Part shown: positions 32,242 to 44,900 of the stretch, in pieces | Layout: the number at the start of each line of letters is the position of its first letter | Position numbering within the stretch: the first letter of the stretch is position 1 | From: an uncultured Thomasclavelia sp. | GTDB lineage: Bacteria; Bacillota_I; Bacilli_A; Erysipelotrichales; Coprobacillaceae | DNA length: 64,000 bases | Assembly: GCF_944324745.1 (NCBI RefSeq) | Contig: NZ_CALUXO010000073.1 | Span: 1 to 64,000, forward strand | Direction: 5' to 3' | The notes under the pieces: model-generated | The model's input: the letters and a program-made list of their open reading frames with translations, nothing else | What the model was told of the DNA's origin: nothing | The model's database searches: none | Position numbers and translations under genes: made by a program

Positions 32242-33375
32242 ATGGATGATTTTTTATCAAGCGTTAAAAAATGGCGTCGTGATTTACATCAGATACCAGA
32301 AATAGGCTTACAGGAATATCAAACTTCAGCTTATTTAAGACAAGAATTGGAAGCTATGGGTTACCAGCCAATATCGGTTTTAGAAACGGGTTTGTTAGTT
32401 TATCTTGATTTAAAAAAAGAAAAAACCGTCGCCTTTAGAACTGATATGGATGCTTTAAATATAACTGAAAAAACTGGTTGTGATTTTGCTTCACATCATG
32501 AGGGTTATATGCATGCCTGTGGTCATGATGGACATATGGCAACTATGTTAGGATTTGCCAAAAAACTAAGTGAAGGATCTTTAGATTTTGATTACAATAT
32601 TTTATTAATTTTCCAGCCAGCTGAAGAATCACCCGGTGGAGCTAATTTAATTTGTCAGCAAGGTATTTTAAAAAAATATCATGTAGCTGCTATTTTTGGT
32701 TTACATCTAATGCCAACGATCGAAGCAGGAAAGATTGCCTGTCGTCCCGGACCATTGATGGCTCAAAACGGGGAATTAGATGTTAAAGTAATCGGAAAAA
32801 GTGCCCATGCTGGATTATATCATTTAGGAGTTGATTCAATCGTTATTGCTAGTATGCTGATTTGTCAATATCAAACGATATTAACACGGGTAATTTCACC
32901 AGTTGAAAGTTGTGTTATTAATATTGGTGAAATCCAAGGTGGAACTGTTAGAAATATTGTTCCTGATCAGACAATCTTTAAAGGAACTGTTCGGACTTAT
33001 AGTGAAGCGGTATTTAAAAAGATTACTGATACGATGCAATCAATCAATCATGGTTTTGAAGAAGCTTATGGCTGTAAAATAGAGTTTAGTTGTCCACCGA
33101 TGTATCCACCGGTTTTAAATGATTATGATTTATATCGCCAGTTTGTTAACTTAGCTGGTGATAATTATGAAGAATTAAAAGAACCAGTGATGTTAGCTGA
33201 AGATTTTGCTTTCTATCAACGTGAAGTGCCAGGAATATTTTTCTATGTTGGCACTAAAACGGATCGATATTCTAGTGGTTTGCATACAGAAACGTTTAAT
33301 TTTGATGAAGAACTATTATTACCAGCAATTGATATCTACTATCAAATTGCCAGTAAGATAAAATTGGGGGAATAA
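32242..33375 (+). CDS. N-acetyldiaminopimelate deacetylase (M20 family)
   Basis: 377 residues from ATG 32242 (AGGTG six bases upstream; GTG 32233 is within that site). M20 amidohydrolase with RRDLHQIPEIGLQEYQT, the metal motif MHACGHDGHMA, PAEESPGGA and LAEDFAFYQ, and ending LHTETFNFDEELL. Related hippurate/aminoacylase enzymes share these motifs; the position directly after dapH and before an aminotransferase makes N-acetyl-LL-DAP the likely substrate (the YkuR/DapL role). Releases LL-DAP for dapF. Confidence 0.9.
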   Translation: MDDFLSSVKKWRRDLHQIPEIGLQEYQTSAYLRQELEAMGYQPISVLETGLLVYLDLKKEKTVAFRTDMDALNITEKTGCDFASHHEGYMHACGHDGHMATMLGFAKKLSEGSLDFDYNILLIFQPAEESPGGANLICQQGILKKYHVAAIFGLHLMPTIEAGKIACRPGPLMAQNGELDVKVIGKSAHAGLYHLGVDSIVIASMLICQYQTILTRVISPVESCVINIGEIQGGTVRNIVPDQTIFKGTVRTYSEAVFKKITDTMQSINHGFEEAYGCKIEFSCPPMYPPVLNDYDLYRQFVNLAGDNYEELKEPVMLAEDFAFYQREVPGIFFYVGTKTDRYSSGLHTETFNFDEELLLPAIDIYYQIASKIKLGE

Positions 33376-33377
33376 AA

Positions 33378-34565
33378 ATGAGCTATTATGAAAGAGCAAA
33401 TCAAAGTTTAATGCATGCTTATGGTCGTTATGATATTACATTTGATCATGGTAAGGGTGTATATTTATATGATGTAAATGGAAAAAAATATTTGGATTTT
33501 TATTCAGGAATTGGGGTTAATTCCTTTGGGCATGATTATCCAGCTTATAGTGAAGCTTTGACAAAACAAGTACATCGTTTAATGCATATTTCTAATTATT
33601 TTAATAGTGTTGAAGCTATTGAAGCGGCTGAAGCTGTAGTTAAAGCGACTAAATTAGATAAAGTTTTCTTTACTAACAGTGGAACTGAAGCTACTGAGGG
33701 GGCTTTAAAATTAGCACGTAAATATTATTATGAAAAAAATGGTAAAGCTGATAGCGAAATTATCAGTTTAAATCATTCTTTCCATGGTCGTTCAACTGGA
33801 TCAGTTACTTTAACTGGAAATCCTAATTATCAAAGAGCTTTTGGACCATTGATCGGTGGTGTAAAATATGGCGATATTAATGATTTAGAATCTGTAAAAA
33901 AATTAATTACAGATAAAACAGCTGCCATTATCGTAGAACCAGTTCAAGGTGAAGGTGGTGTTTACGTTTGTACTAAAGAATTCTTACAAGGAATTAGACA
34001 ATTATGTGATGAACATGATATTGTCATGATCTTAGATGAAGTCCAATGTGGTATGGGTAGAACCGGAACAATTATGACATATTTCCAATATGATCTTTTA
34101 CCAGATATTGTTTGTCTGGCTAAAGGAATTGGAGCTGGTTTTCCAATGGGCGCTTTTGTTGCTAATAAAAAGGTAGCAGCAGCGATGAAACCAGGTGATC
34201 ATGGTTCAACTTATGGTGGAAACCCAATGGCTGGAGCTGCCTGTCGTACTGTATTTGAGATTATTGAAAAAGATCATATCTTGGAACACGTACAACAAAT
34301 TAGTAAGTATTTACATGAACAATTAGATCAATTAGTTGCAAAATATGATTGCATTAAAGAAAAACGTGGTTTAGGTTTAATGATTGGTCTAGAATTTGAT
34401 CATCCAGTTAAAGATTATATTCAAAAAATGTTAGATAAAGGTTTGATCATGGTAACTGCAGGTGCTAATGTAATTAGAATGTTACCACCATTTATCATTA
34501 CTGAAGAACATGTAGATGAAATGATTAAAATTTTAACTGAAACAATTGAAGAAGTTAATCAGTAG
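33378..34565 (+). CDS. Class III PLP aminotransferase (ArgD-like), probable N-acetyl-DAP aminotransferase
   Basis: 395 residues, acetylornithine-aminotransferase family: YLDFYSGIGVNSFGHDYP, FTNSGTEATEGALKLARK, SLNHSFHGRSTGS, VEPVQGEGGVYVC, ILDEVQCGMGRTG, and the PLP Lys in CLAKGIGAGFPMGAF. ArgD-type enzymes accept N-succinyl/N-acetyl-amino-keto-pimelate as well as acetylornithine. Two bases after the deacetylase, it supplies the missing transamination step of the acetylase pathway, where Bacillus uses the class I enzyme PatA. No arginine genes are nearby. Family certain; substrate inferred from the operon. Confidence 0.9.
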   Translation: MSYYERANQSLMHAYGRYDITFDHGKGVYLYDVNGKKYLDFYSGIGVNSFGHDYPAYSEALTKQVHRLMHISNYFNSVEAIEAAEAVVKATKLDKVFFTNSGTEATEGALKLARKYYYEKNGKADSEIISLNHSFHGRSTGSVTLTGNPNYQRAFGPLIGGVKYGDINDLESVKKLITDKTAAIIVEPVQGEGGVYVCTKEFLQGIRQLCDEHDIVMILDEVQCGMGRTGTIMTYFQYDLLPDIVCLAKGIGAGFPMGAFVANKKVAAAMKPGDHGSTYGGNPMAGAACRTVFEIIEKDHILEHVQQISKYLHEQLDQLVAKYDCIKEKRGLGLMIGLEFDHPVKDYIQKMLDKGLIMVTAGANVIRMLPPFIITEEHVDEMIKILTETIEEVNQ

Positions 34566-34591
34566 GCATCTTGTTATAGATGCCTTTTTTT
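34564..34591 (+). terminator. Terminator of dap operon
   Basis: A perfect 8-bp stem AGGCATCT (34564-34571) / AGATGCCT (34578-34585), then seven T. Confidence 0.9.
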
Positions 34592-34663
34592 ATGATCAAA
34601 TTATGTTAACTTTATAAAAGTAAATTTTTGTGGTTTAAAATTTTAATCATAAAAGTCAAAAAA

Positions 34664-34797
34664 TATAATTATAACAGGTGGTTATAAAATGGTTATTTTT
34701 GGTTGATTTAACTGCCGATTTAAAAAAAAAGCGCTTTCTAATTAAATCTAAGCGATTTTTTTTTATTATATAATTAAAAGAGACTGGAGGTAATGTT
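34664..34797 (+). promoter_or_regulatory. Leader of the adhesin regulator: -10, repeats, attenuator-like terminator
   Basis: TATAAT (34664-34669) is followed by GGTTATA (34680), GGTTATT (34691) and GGTTGAT (34701), near-direct repeats at 11- and 10-bp steps. A five-codon frame (ATG 34689 to TGA 34706) with AGGTGG seven bases upstream overlaps them. Then a hairpin CGCTT/AAGCG (34732-34754), flanked by nine A and nine T, looks like a terminator 34 bases before the gene. A second weak -10 (TATAAT, 34769) lies after it. Together these suggest a regulated or attenuated start. Confidence 0.45.
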
Positions 34798-35979
34798 ATG
34801 GTAAATAAAGATATCTTACAGGTTAACACTTTAGGTAAGTTATCTGTTACTAATGGTAATAGTACCTTTCCACAAGAAAAAAGACGCAGCATTCAAGTGG
34901 AATTATTAGTAGTTTATTTAATACTCAATCGTAACTATACAATCAATAATCAGCAACTGATAGATTTTTTATGGCCTGATGGTAACTCTGATAAGCCAGA
35001 AGGGGCCTTAAGAAATCTGGTCTATCGAGCCCGAAAGGAATTTAAAAAATTGTTTAACGGGATAACAATTATTAAATCTAAGGGGCACAGTTATTTTTGG
35101 AATTTAGAGGTTGAATGCACAGTTGATTATGAGGAATTAATTAAAATCAGTAATAAAGTTAATCAAGAAAATGATTTGTTTCGTAAATATGAACTATGTT
35201 TAGAAATGATCAATCGTTATCGCAATGAGTTTTTACCAGATTTTAATTATAATGACTGGATCATTCAGATGAATAATACTTTGGAAAGAAATTGTTTAGA
35301 TGGTTTACTCAGCACTTTAAATCAGTTGGCTAGTAATAATTTATACGAAGAAGTATTGAAAATTTGTAATCATCCTAATTGTCAAAAAATAATGGATACG
35401 CGTATTTATGAAATGAAGTTATATGCTTTTTATAAGACCAAGAAAATTGATCAGGCTTTGCAATTTTATCGGCAGATTGTTGATTATTATTACAGTAAAT
35501 ACGGGGTGGAAGTTTCTAATCGATTTAAAGAAATTTATCATATGATCATTGATACGTCATCATCTTCACAAATAAATGTTGAAGAGCTAGAAAGAAATCT
35601 AGCTGATGATGGAGTCAATGAACGAACTTTTTATTGTGATTTTGATGTTTTTAAAAATATTTATCAAATTAATGTTCGTTCAGCCAGACGGACAATGAAA
35701 GCGCGAGTTTTAGCTTTGTTGACCGTGGTTGATCAAAGTCATAGTCTAAGTGATAAAGAATTATCGAAAGAAGCTGATATTTTAAAAGCGGTAATCGCTA
35801 GCAGTTTAAGAAAAAATGATGTTTTTTCTAAATTTAATATGACGCAATATTCATTAATATTAGCTTCACCAAATGTTGAAGGGGCTCAGGTAGCAATTAA
35901 TCGGATTATTAGTCGTTATAATGAAAAGAAAAAACATTCACAAGTCATACTTACGAGTGAGTTGAAAAAAATTAGATAG
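34798..35979 (+). CDS. SARP-like (BTAD) regulator upstream of giant adhesin
   Basis: 393 residues: an N-terminal OmpR-type winged helix (about 1-95; LQVNTLGKLSVTNG, GALRNLVYRARKEFKKLF, KSKGHSYFWN), a BTAD helical region (about 100-245) and a C-terminal domain (about 275-390) with LRKNDVFSKFNMTQYSLILASP, a GGDEF-like pattern without the catalytic residues. GGAGG seven bases before ATG 34798. The adhesin gene follows after 19 bases with no promoter or terminator between, so the two are cotranscribed. Probably activates its own operon and perhaps the MucBP gene. Paralogues at 3 and 50768. SARP-type regulators are best known from Actinobacteria. Confidence 0.85.
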   Translation: MVNKDILQVNTLGKLSVTNGNSTFPQEKRRSIQVELLVVYLILNRNYTINNQQLIDFLWPDGNSDKPEGALRNLVYRARKEFKKLFNGITIIKSKGHSYFWNLEVECTVDYEELIKISNKVNQENDLFRKYELCLEMINRYRNEFLPDFNYNDWIIQMNNTLERNCLDGLLSTLNQLASNNLYEEVLKICNHPNCQKIMDTRIYEMKLYAFYKTKKIDQALQFYRQIVDYYYSKYGVEVSNRFKEIYHMIIDTSSSSQINVEELERNLADDGVNERTFYCDFDVFKNIYQINVRSARRTMKARVLALLTVVDQSHSLSDKELSKEADILKAVIASSLRKNDVFSKFNMTQYSLILASPNVEGAQVAINRIISRYNEKKKHSQVILTSELKKIR

Positions 35980-35998
35980 GAAGGGATGAGATGATGCT

Positions 35999-38900
35999 AT
36001 GGGTTATTTGAAAAAGGTATTGAAACAAACAAAGCTCTTAAAACGGTTTGGTATTCTATCAATTACCTTGGCTATGATCATTGGAATGTTGAATGACGGT
36101 ATATTGACTAAAGCCGATGATACTGTTAATGCCAATATTTCTTTTACATCGCAAATTGTTGAACAGATCAATGGATCCTACATCCAGACAACTGATGTTC
36201 AATCTGGAGAGCCATTCTTTTTAGCGATTCGTTATACGATTTCTGCCAATAGTCAAGGTTCTAGTTATACTAACTGTATTTTATCAATAACATTACCGGA
36301 ACATATTTCGTTTATCGGTGATACTAGTGATATTCAAGGTACCGCATTTGATGATATCGAATATAAGATAAATTTTGAAGGAACATCGGCTGAAGAACGA
36401 GTTATCAATATTCATGCCAGTGAATTAGTACCTGGGCAAACTGGAACATTATATTTAAAAATGAATTTTGATAACATGACGACCCCAGATGGAACAAAAG
36501 CAGATTTTCGAGGAATGGTGTTAACTGGTTCAGTGGTAATGCCAGATAGTAGTCCTAACTTTAATCCAGTTTCTGTTCCAAGTGCGACTGTAATTGCTAC
36601 TGCCAGCCAAGATTGGATTGTCAGCAAAGATGTTGCGAAACAAAATAATCAGGACTATTCGATTGAAAATATCGATGGTAAACAATATTATAGCGTTGAT
36701 TATCGATTAACTGTTGCTCCAGGAAGTAATATTGGTGATATTGGAAACAGTTATGGAAGACTAAACTGTACTTATCGTGATGAAAATGGTAATAAGACTG
36801 ATGGATTTATGTTGATTGATACGCTACCAGTTTCTCCAGTAGCTAATGGTGGAGCTACCCAAATTAGTGTCTATGCCGGAAGCAACAAGACTAATCCATT
36901 AGTTGAAGGTCAAGATTATGATTTGATCTATAACGATGATGGTTCAGTTAAGTATATTAGAATTAAATATGCCAGCACTTATGGTGACATTAAAAATGAT
37001 TATACAACCGCATATGTTCCTGATGATGCATATGTTTTAACTACATATACGATTAATGCTAAATATAGTTATGATGCTTATCGAGTATTGCCAGCCAATG
37101 AAGATAAAATACCATATTTGCTGGACAATAAAGCAGAAATAAATTATTTACCATTAGGTGAAAGTACTTATAAAAAATCACAAGATAATGCTAGTGTTCA
37201 AGTTGGCTGGGTTGATGAAGATGCTCCAGTAACTGACATAACTATTAATAAGTATTTGACTATTAATGGTGGAGAAGATCTGGATTTAGACAGTAAATTT
37301 ATTTTTGACCAAGATAAACAAGATTTATATTATCAAAATACTGACTCTCGAATTCGTTTTGGATTATATCTTGATCAGGCCTGTCAAGAGCCGGCAGTTG
37401 ATTTTGAAGGAAATACTGTTGGAAATATGACGGAATTAAACGAAGCTGGTCAGGTTATTTTTAAAAACATTAACGAGGGAACTTATTATTTAAAAGAAGA
37501 TGTCGGTAATTTGCCATTTGTTGGTGATGGAGTGGAAACCACTAATGGTCAAACAGTTTATCAACTTGAAGTTAAAAATAAAAACAATGGTGCCGTTGTT
37601 TATTTGAGAGGTAAGGAAGTAAGTAATGGTCAACTAGATATTAATAATGTTAATACTGATAATGGTTTTGGTTATGTAGCTTTTAATAAAGTTGGAACTA
37701 GTGCGACCAGCAGTACTTCAGGACCATTGGAAGGGGTAAAGTTTTTATTAATTAATCAAGAAGATCCTAGTCTAGTTTATGAAACATATTCAAACGAGAA
37801 CGGATTAGTTTTATTTGAAGCAATTCCAGCCGGAAAATATTTAGTTCAAGAAGATTTTTCTAGTGGTGAATATGATCAACCGGCAACAATTCAATGGAAT
37901 GTCGAAGTAAAGGCTAATCACATCAACTATCCTAGTGGTATGTCGCTAGATGATGATGGAATGCCTTATGTAATCAACAGTTCTTCTAAAGGAAAACTGT
38001 TGATCAAAAAAGTCGATCAACTTGATCCGTCTAAACAATTAGATGGAGCTAAATTCATGGTCTATGGTCCTTTTGATAGTGAAAATGATGCTAATATAGC
38101 GATTAACTCAAATACATTAGGAGCTGGATTTGAATTGTCAGGTAATGAAGAATCATCAGCTTTAAATAAAGGATATTATGTCTATCAAGAAATAACAGCT
38201 CCTGAAGGTTATAAAATTGATAACAATTACTATGTAACTGAAGTTAAAACTCAAACTTTAAACCAAGTTGCAGTAGAAAATGAACAATTAGGAAAACTAA
38301 GAATTCTTAAAAAAGGAAAATTGGCTAATACTGGAGTAAACATTGAAGTTAATTTACCTGGAGCTAGTTTTTATCTTTATACTGATGAAAATGCCAGTGA
38401 TGCAAGTATCGTTAAAGATAGTTCTGGTAATCCAATCGTAATTCAATCACAAGAATCAATCAGCAGTGAATATAACTCTAATGTTGTCTCTTTACCGGCG
38501 GGAACTTATTATCTAAAAGAGTTTGCAGCTCCAGAGGGTTATCAATTATCTACTGATATTATTAAGGTAACGATTGAATCTGGAAAAACAACGACCCAAA
38601 AGATTGTCAATGAAACCGATCATTATGGTTATATTCAAGTGGAAAAAGTTGATTCTAAAGCAATTCAGGATCCTGATGATCCTAGTCAAACAATCAATAA
38701 ACCAATCAGTGGTGTCAGCTTTGAAATTTACAATGACCATGATCAATTAATTGAAACTATTACAACTAACATTTTAGGAATTGCTCAAAGTAGTTTCCTA
38801 CCAGCAGGAAATTATTACTTAGTTGAAAAAGATAGTGACAGTTTAAATGATTATGTCGTTAACACTGATAAAATTTATGTCACAGTTACAAATAATCAAC

Positions 38901-41900
38901 GAACTAATGAGCTTGTAAAAAATGATCATTTAGTAAATTATAAATTCCAAAAGGTCAACTCACTAACTGATAGTCCTTTATCAAATGCGCAGTTTACCTT
39001 ATATGCCAGTGATCAACAAACTGTTTTAGCTAAAGAAGTCACTAGTGATGCTAATGGTTATGTAACTTTCACTAATCTAATTCCTGGGGCGACTTATTAT
39101 TATCAGGAAACTAAAGCACCAGACAACTTTACATTAAACAGTGCCATGATTGCCTTTACAGCACCAACAATTGCTCAAACTGACAGTAATTACACGTATG
39201 AAGGAAACAAGGTAACCAACGAGCCTCAAGGTCGTTTTACCGTTATTAAAACCCAATTGGAATTAGATCAAAGTCAAGCAGTATATGCGTCTAAACAATT
39301 TGCGTATTTTCCAGTTCTAAGTGAAAATATGGAAAATGACCGTCAGCTAGCAGTAGCTAATAACACTTATTATACCTTAACAACTAATAAAGATACGGGA
39401 ACTGGAACTTCAATTTATTTAGATGCTGGAACATATTGGGTCATTGAATTAAATGTTTCTGATCCATGGACTGTTCAAGGTGGTAACAATCATCAAATAA
39501 CAGTTGCACCAGGTAATGATGGTTTAAATACTGCAAAAATTAATATTGTCAATGAACTAACAAAAGGAAAAGTAGCAATTAAAAAAGTTAGTTCAACCGA
39601 TCAAAATACTAGTATTTCAGCAACCTTCAGTATCTATAAAAAAGTTAATGAAGCTAATCATGACTATAGTAATGATACTATTGTAGCCACGCTAACAACC
39701 AGTAATGAAGGTGGCGAAGCAGTTAGTGAATGGTTAGATCCAGGTGACTATGTTTTAGTAGAGACTCGAGTAAGTGGTGATTATGTTTTAGATACAACCC
39801 CTCGTGAGTTTACGATTGAAGCAGGGAAAACCAATAAAGTATATTCAAATACACCATTGACTAATATACCTGAAAGTACGATAGGTCTTGAAAAGGTAGC
39901 AATCTGGAAAGATGATAATGGAAATGTTGAAGAACCATTAGCTGGAATTAACTTTAATGTTTATCAGGCAGTTGAAGTAAGTAAAGACAGTACTGGAGCA
40001 GTTGCATTAGATGACAAATATTATCATAAAACTGGTAATGTAGTAACGCAAATTACTAGTGATAATAAGGTCACATATTCTCAAAAACTCGAACCAGGTT
40101 ACTATTATATTGAAGAAGCCTTAACTAGTGAACAAAGCCAGGATTATCAGGCTGCTTCACCACAAGTAGTTAAGTTAGAAGCTGGTCAAACTACTACAGT
40201 AAAATTTGAAAACATTCCATTAAAAGGAAAAATCAAAGTTATTAAAGTTAGTAGTGTCGACCCTGACGAAAAATTAAATGGGGCCGTTTTTGAAATCTAC
40301 TATGTCACTGATAAAACTGGTGATGGTATAGAAACGATCAAAGCTTCTGATGGTAAAACTTATAATGTGGAACATAGCGGTATCAGTGTTGATATTACCA
40401 GCGGTACAGCAACATTGATCAAAGATGATGGAACCGAACAGAAATTAGATGGAATTGGTTATTCAGTTCTATTAGAAGAGGGTAAAGAAGTTGTTTTAAA
40501 GGAAGTAGAAGCACCACAATACTATTTTGCAGCTAATACCTGGTATTATGTAGGAATGATCAATAAGCAGCAAATTAGTGAAATAACAATTACTAATATT
40601 CCTGAAGTTCATGTCGTCGGTGATAAATATGATGAAGCAAAAAACCGAGTTGAAGGAGCTATCATGGGATTATTTAGTAGTAGTGATGGTGCAAATGATT
40701 TTAATAATTTAAGCGATACTGAAAAGTCAGCGGTAGTTAACGACCAAACTAAATGGGCAAGTTATGACTTATTACAAACAACGGTTACTAGTAAAGAAAG
40801 TGGTTTTCATTTTTCTGATATCGATACGACTAAAACTTATTATGTTTTAGAATTAGTAGCCCCAGAAGGCTATAATCGAAATGATAAAATTTATGAAGTA
40901 ACTGTGGATACTTCGAAAAGAATCAATAATGATAATAAACTAGAAAATGTTACTCAAATTACTCCTGGTGATGCTTATTATTTAATTGACACAGAAACTG
41001 GAGAAACCTTAAGCATTACTAATTATCACTATAAACAAATTTGGGTAAAGAAAGTTTTAGACTTTGCCGGTGATAAAACTAATTTAGATGGTATTAGATT
41101 TAAGTTATATTCAACAACGATTGTTGATAAAGATACCCCTGATGCCATTAAGGTTATGGGCGCTGATGGTGATGAGGCTATCTATGTTGTTAAAGATAGT
41201 GAACTAGCTATCTATGAAACTGGTACGATCAATGAAGGTAAAGATAATGGTGCCTTTATTACTAAGACATTGCCAGCAGGAATTTATATTATTGAAGAAA
41301 TTGATAGTGGTAATAGTCCAGAGTATAATTTACCAGATTATATTACAAAACCTAGTACGACGATCTATGCAGTCAATCTATTAACTGACAGTGATAATAA
41401 GGATTTATATAGTGAAAATGTTGATGCTGATAATGTAATTGTTAATACTACTGATAATGGAAAACTAGCTTTAACTAAAGTATCAAGTGTTAATAGTAAT
41501 CAATACCTTCAAGCAACCTTTAATGTCTTTAAACAGGGAGTAGATTATAGTAATCCAGCTAATGTTATTACTACGATTACTACTAATGCGAATGGAATAC
41601 CGGTATTATCAGACTTTTTAAAAGCCGGTAAGTATGTCTTAATTGAAACTTCAGTTGAATCTGGCTATGTTTTAAATCAAACACCAATTGAATTTACGAT
41701 CGAGGCCAATAAAGTTACTGGAGTTAGTGGTACTAGATATGCTAGTATCGATGATGCTAGAGACAATCCATTAGTAGTGGAAAATGTTCCAATGGGAAAT
41801 ATTAAAAATATTACTAAAACGGGAACTTTCATTGATAAAAACGGTATAGAACAAACAACTAATTTAGCAGGTGTTAGTTTTGAAGTATACCACTATCAAA

Positions 41901-44900
41901 TTAGTAATGGTCAGTTAGTATTAGATGATACCACGAAATTAAACGTTTCGGCTTTATCAGATAATGATGGTAAGATTCATTTTTATCAAAACAGTCAAGA
42001 TATTACCGATACGATGTGGCTAGAGCCTGGTAATTATATCTTAAAAGAAACTAGTGTTGGAAATAATAGTGCTAATGGTTATGTTTCTAACAGTTATCTT
42101 GGTAAGTTTACGATTGTCCAAGGTCAGACAACTGTGGCCTTAGTGGAAGTTAACGAACAAGGACAGGCAGTGGCTAATTCGGTAGCAGCAATCAACAATA
42201 AATCAACTTATGGACGACTTAAATTAACTAAAGTTGATTACTATAATCAAAATATTAAACTTGATGGTGTTGTTTTTGAAATATTTGATGTCAACAAAAA
42301 TAAAGTTGATGAGATAACAACTGATGCTAGTGGTATAGCCATCAGTAAATTATTACCAGCTGGTAATTATCAAGTGAAAGAAAAAACGACCAAAGATGGT
42401 TATTTCTTAAATGGTACTGGTTATTCATTTGTCGTTAAACCATTAGAATTGACGACTACTAGTCAAGATGGTCAAAGTGAAATTACTAATATTAAACAAC
42501 AGTCGATTAAAATCAAAAAGATCGATAGTAAAACTAAAGAAGTAATCACTAATTTAACTAATGCTCACTTTACTTTATGGGATCAGGAAACTGGTGGTAA
42601 TCAAGTTGGAGAAGTCATTTGCAATGAAGAGACAAAAGAAATCGTCTTTAACGGTTTACAACCAGATACGAAATATTATCTGCAAGAAGAAACTGCTCCA
42701 AATGGATATAAGATTACTAACAGTAATCGAATTGAAATTACAACTACTAATAACAAACAAGGGCAAACAGAATTAGAATTTGAATTAGAAAATGAACCAT
42801 TAGGTAGCATAAAAATTGAAAAAGTATCTAACTGGAAAATCTACGATTCAACTAATACAACTAATTATCCATTAGCTGGGGTAGAATTTACGTTATATTT
42901 AGATACCAATAACAATCAAAGATATGATGAAAATATTGATACAATAGTCATTCAACCATTAACTACTGATGAAAATGGTATAGTGATTTTTGATAACTTA
43001 GAAGCTGGTAATTATTTAGTTGTTGAAAGTGATGTTCCTGAAAACTATACTATCGATAATACTTATTATCCAGTAACCGTTACAAAAGGAAAACAAAATA
43101 CTACTTATACCGGTAATCAGGCAATTGTCAATGTGACAAATAAAGGAAGATTTAGTTTTACTAAAACTGATCCGGATGGAAATCCATTAAGTGGCGCTGG
43201 TTTCCAATTATGGAAGCAAGATAGTGATGGTAATTATGTAACTGTTGCCAGTCCATTTGTGGTTGATAATGAAGATGGTTATTTCTTGTCAGATTTATTA
43301 GATCCGGGTAATTATCGTCTAGAAGAAATCCAGGCACCGGAACATTTTGAGGCGGCAGCAGCAATTGATTTTTCAATTGAAGCTGGAAGTGAAACAGTTG
43401 TTACTAGTGATAAACAAAATACATTAGTTAATCAGGCCTTAGGTACGGTGACGATTACTAAATACGATGATCGCAGCGATTATCTAACGGTAAAAAATGA
43501 AGTACTTAGTGGTGTGGAATTTGGTTTATATGATCTAAGTGATAATTTAGTTGCCAGTCAAATAACTGATAAAAATGGTCAAATTATCTTTGAAGATGTT
43601 GCCCCTGGTGATTATTATGTTCAAGAGATTAAAACGTTAGATGGTTATCAATTAGATACAACTAAATATCCAGTAACTATAGCTGCTAATCAAAGTAGAG
43701 TCATTAATTATTTACCAGAGGTTGCAGATGGTAATGATGGTGAAATCATCAATCATAGTAATGCCGGACGAATCGTCATTAAAAAACAAGATGATCAAGG
43801 TAATGGCTTAGCTGGAGCTATCTTTATGATTACTAGCAGCAGTAATGGATTTGTACCAGTTGAAATTACTACTGATGAAAATGGTTTAGCGGTAAGTGAT
43901 TTATTACCAGCTAGTACGACAGGTAGGGTTTATCAGGTACGTGAAATTAAAGCTCCTGATGGCTATACTTTAGATGAAGCTTATTATGATATTTCTAAAG
44001 AAATGACAGTTTATCCATTACAGGATCAAGAATTAATTATTTCCAATGATAACGTTGATAAATATAATTATGTCGAATTTACTAATCAGGCAATCAATAA
44101 GATTATGGATGTTGATCCACAAATCAAAAAATATATCATTGATGGTGATAAATTAATTCAAGATAAATCAGTTAATACCCCATTATTAAAAGATAGTGAT
44201 AATGAACGATTGGCTATTAGAGATTATGCTGATGGTGGAAATGATGTAGCTGTTAAAAAAGTTGTGGTAGAAGATACAACGATGCAACTATATTATGTTG
44301 ATGAAAATAATGAATATGTTCCAATTACTTTAAATGATAGTTATAGAATCAACAGTGTAACGATCTACCACGCTAATGATAGTAAAAATCATCAAATCAA
44401 AGCTCAAGTTTATTATCGAAATGATGAAAACTCTAACTGGCAAACTAATGATCAATTATTAGTTAATGTACCAGATGCTAACCAAAATATTCAGGTGTCA
44501 CTTGAAAATGTCATGGCAACTGAAATCAAAGTTGAATACTTTGTTGAAAATGATTTGATTGCGACTAATTTTACAACTGATGGAATTGATTTAGATGTAA
44601 CGATCAATCAAAGACCATCTAATGCAACTGTTCATGAAATTAGAAGATTTTCAAATACGGCTAAAGTAGTTTATGAATATAGCTATAAAGATGAAAATGG
44701 TACAGTTCAAGAAGCTAAACTTGAAAGAAATAGTAATCAAATTAATGTTTATTATCCATTAAATCAAACTAATTTACCTTCAGTATCTTTAGGTATTGTT
44801 TCTGGTGAAAATAATGTTGTTTATCGCCCAGGTGATACGATTGAAAGCACGATTACGGTGATTAATCAAAGCACTGATCGTCAAGATAGTGATTTAACGA

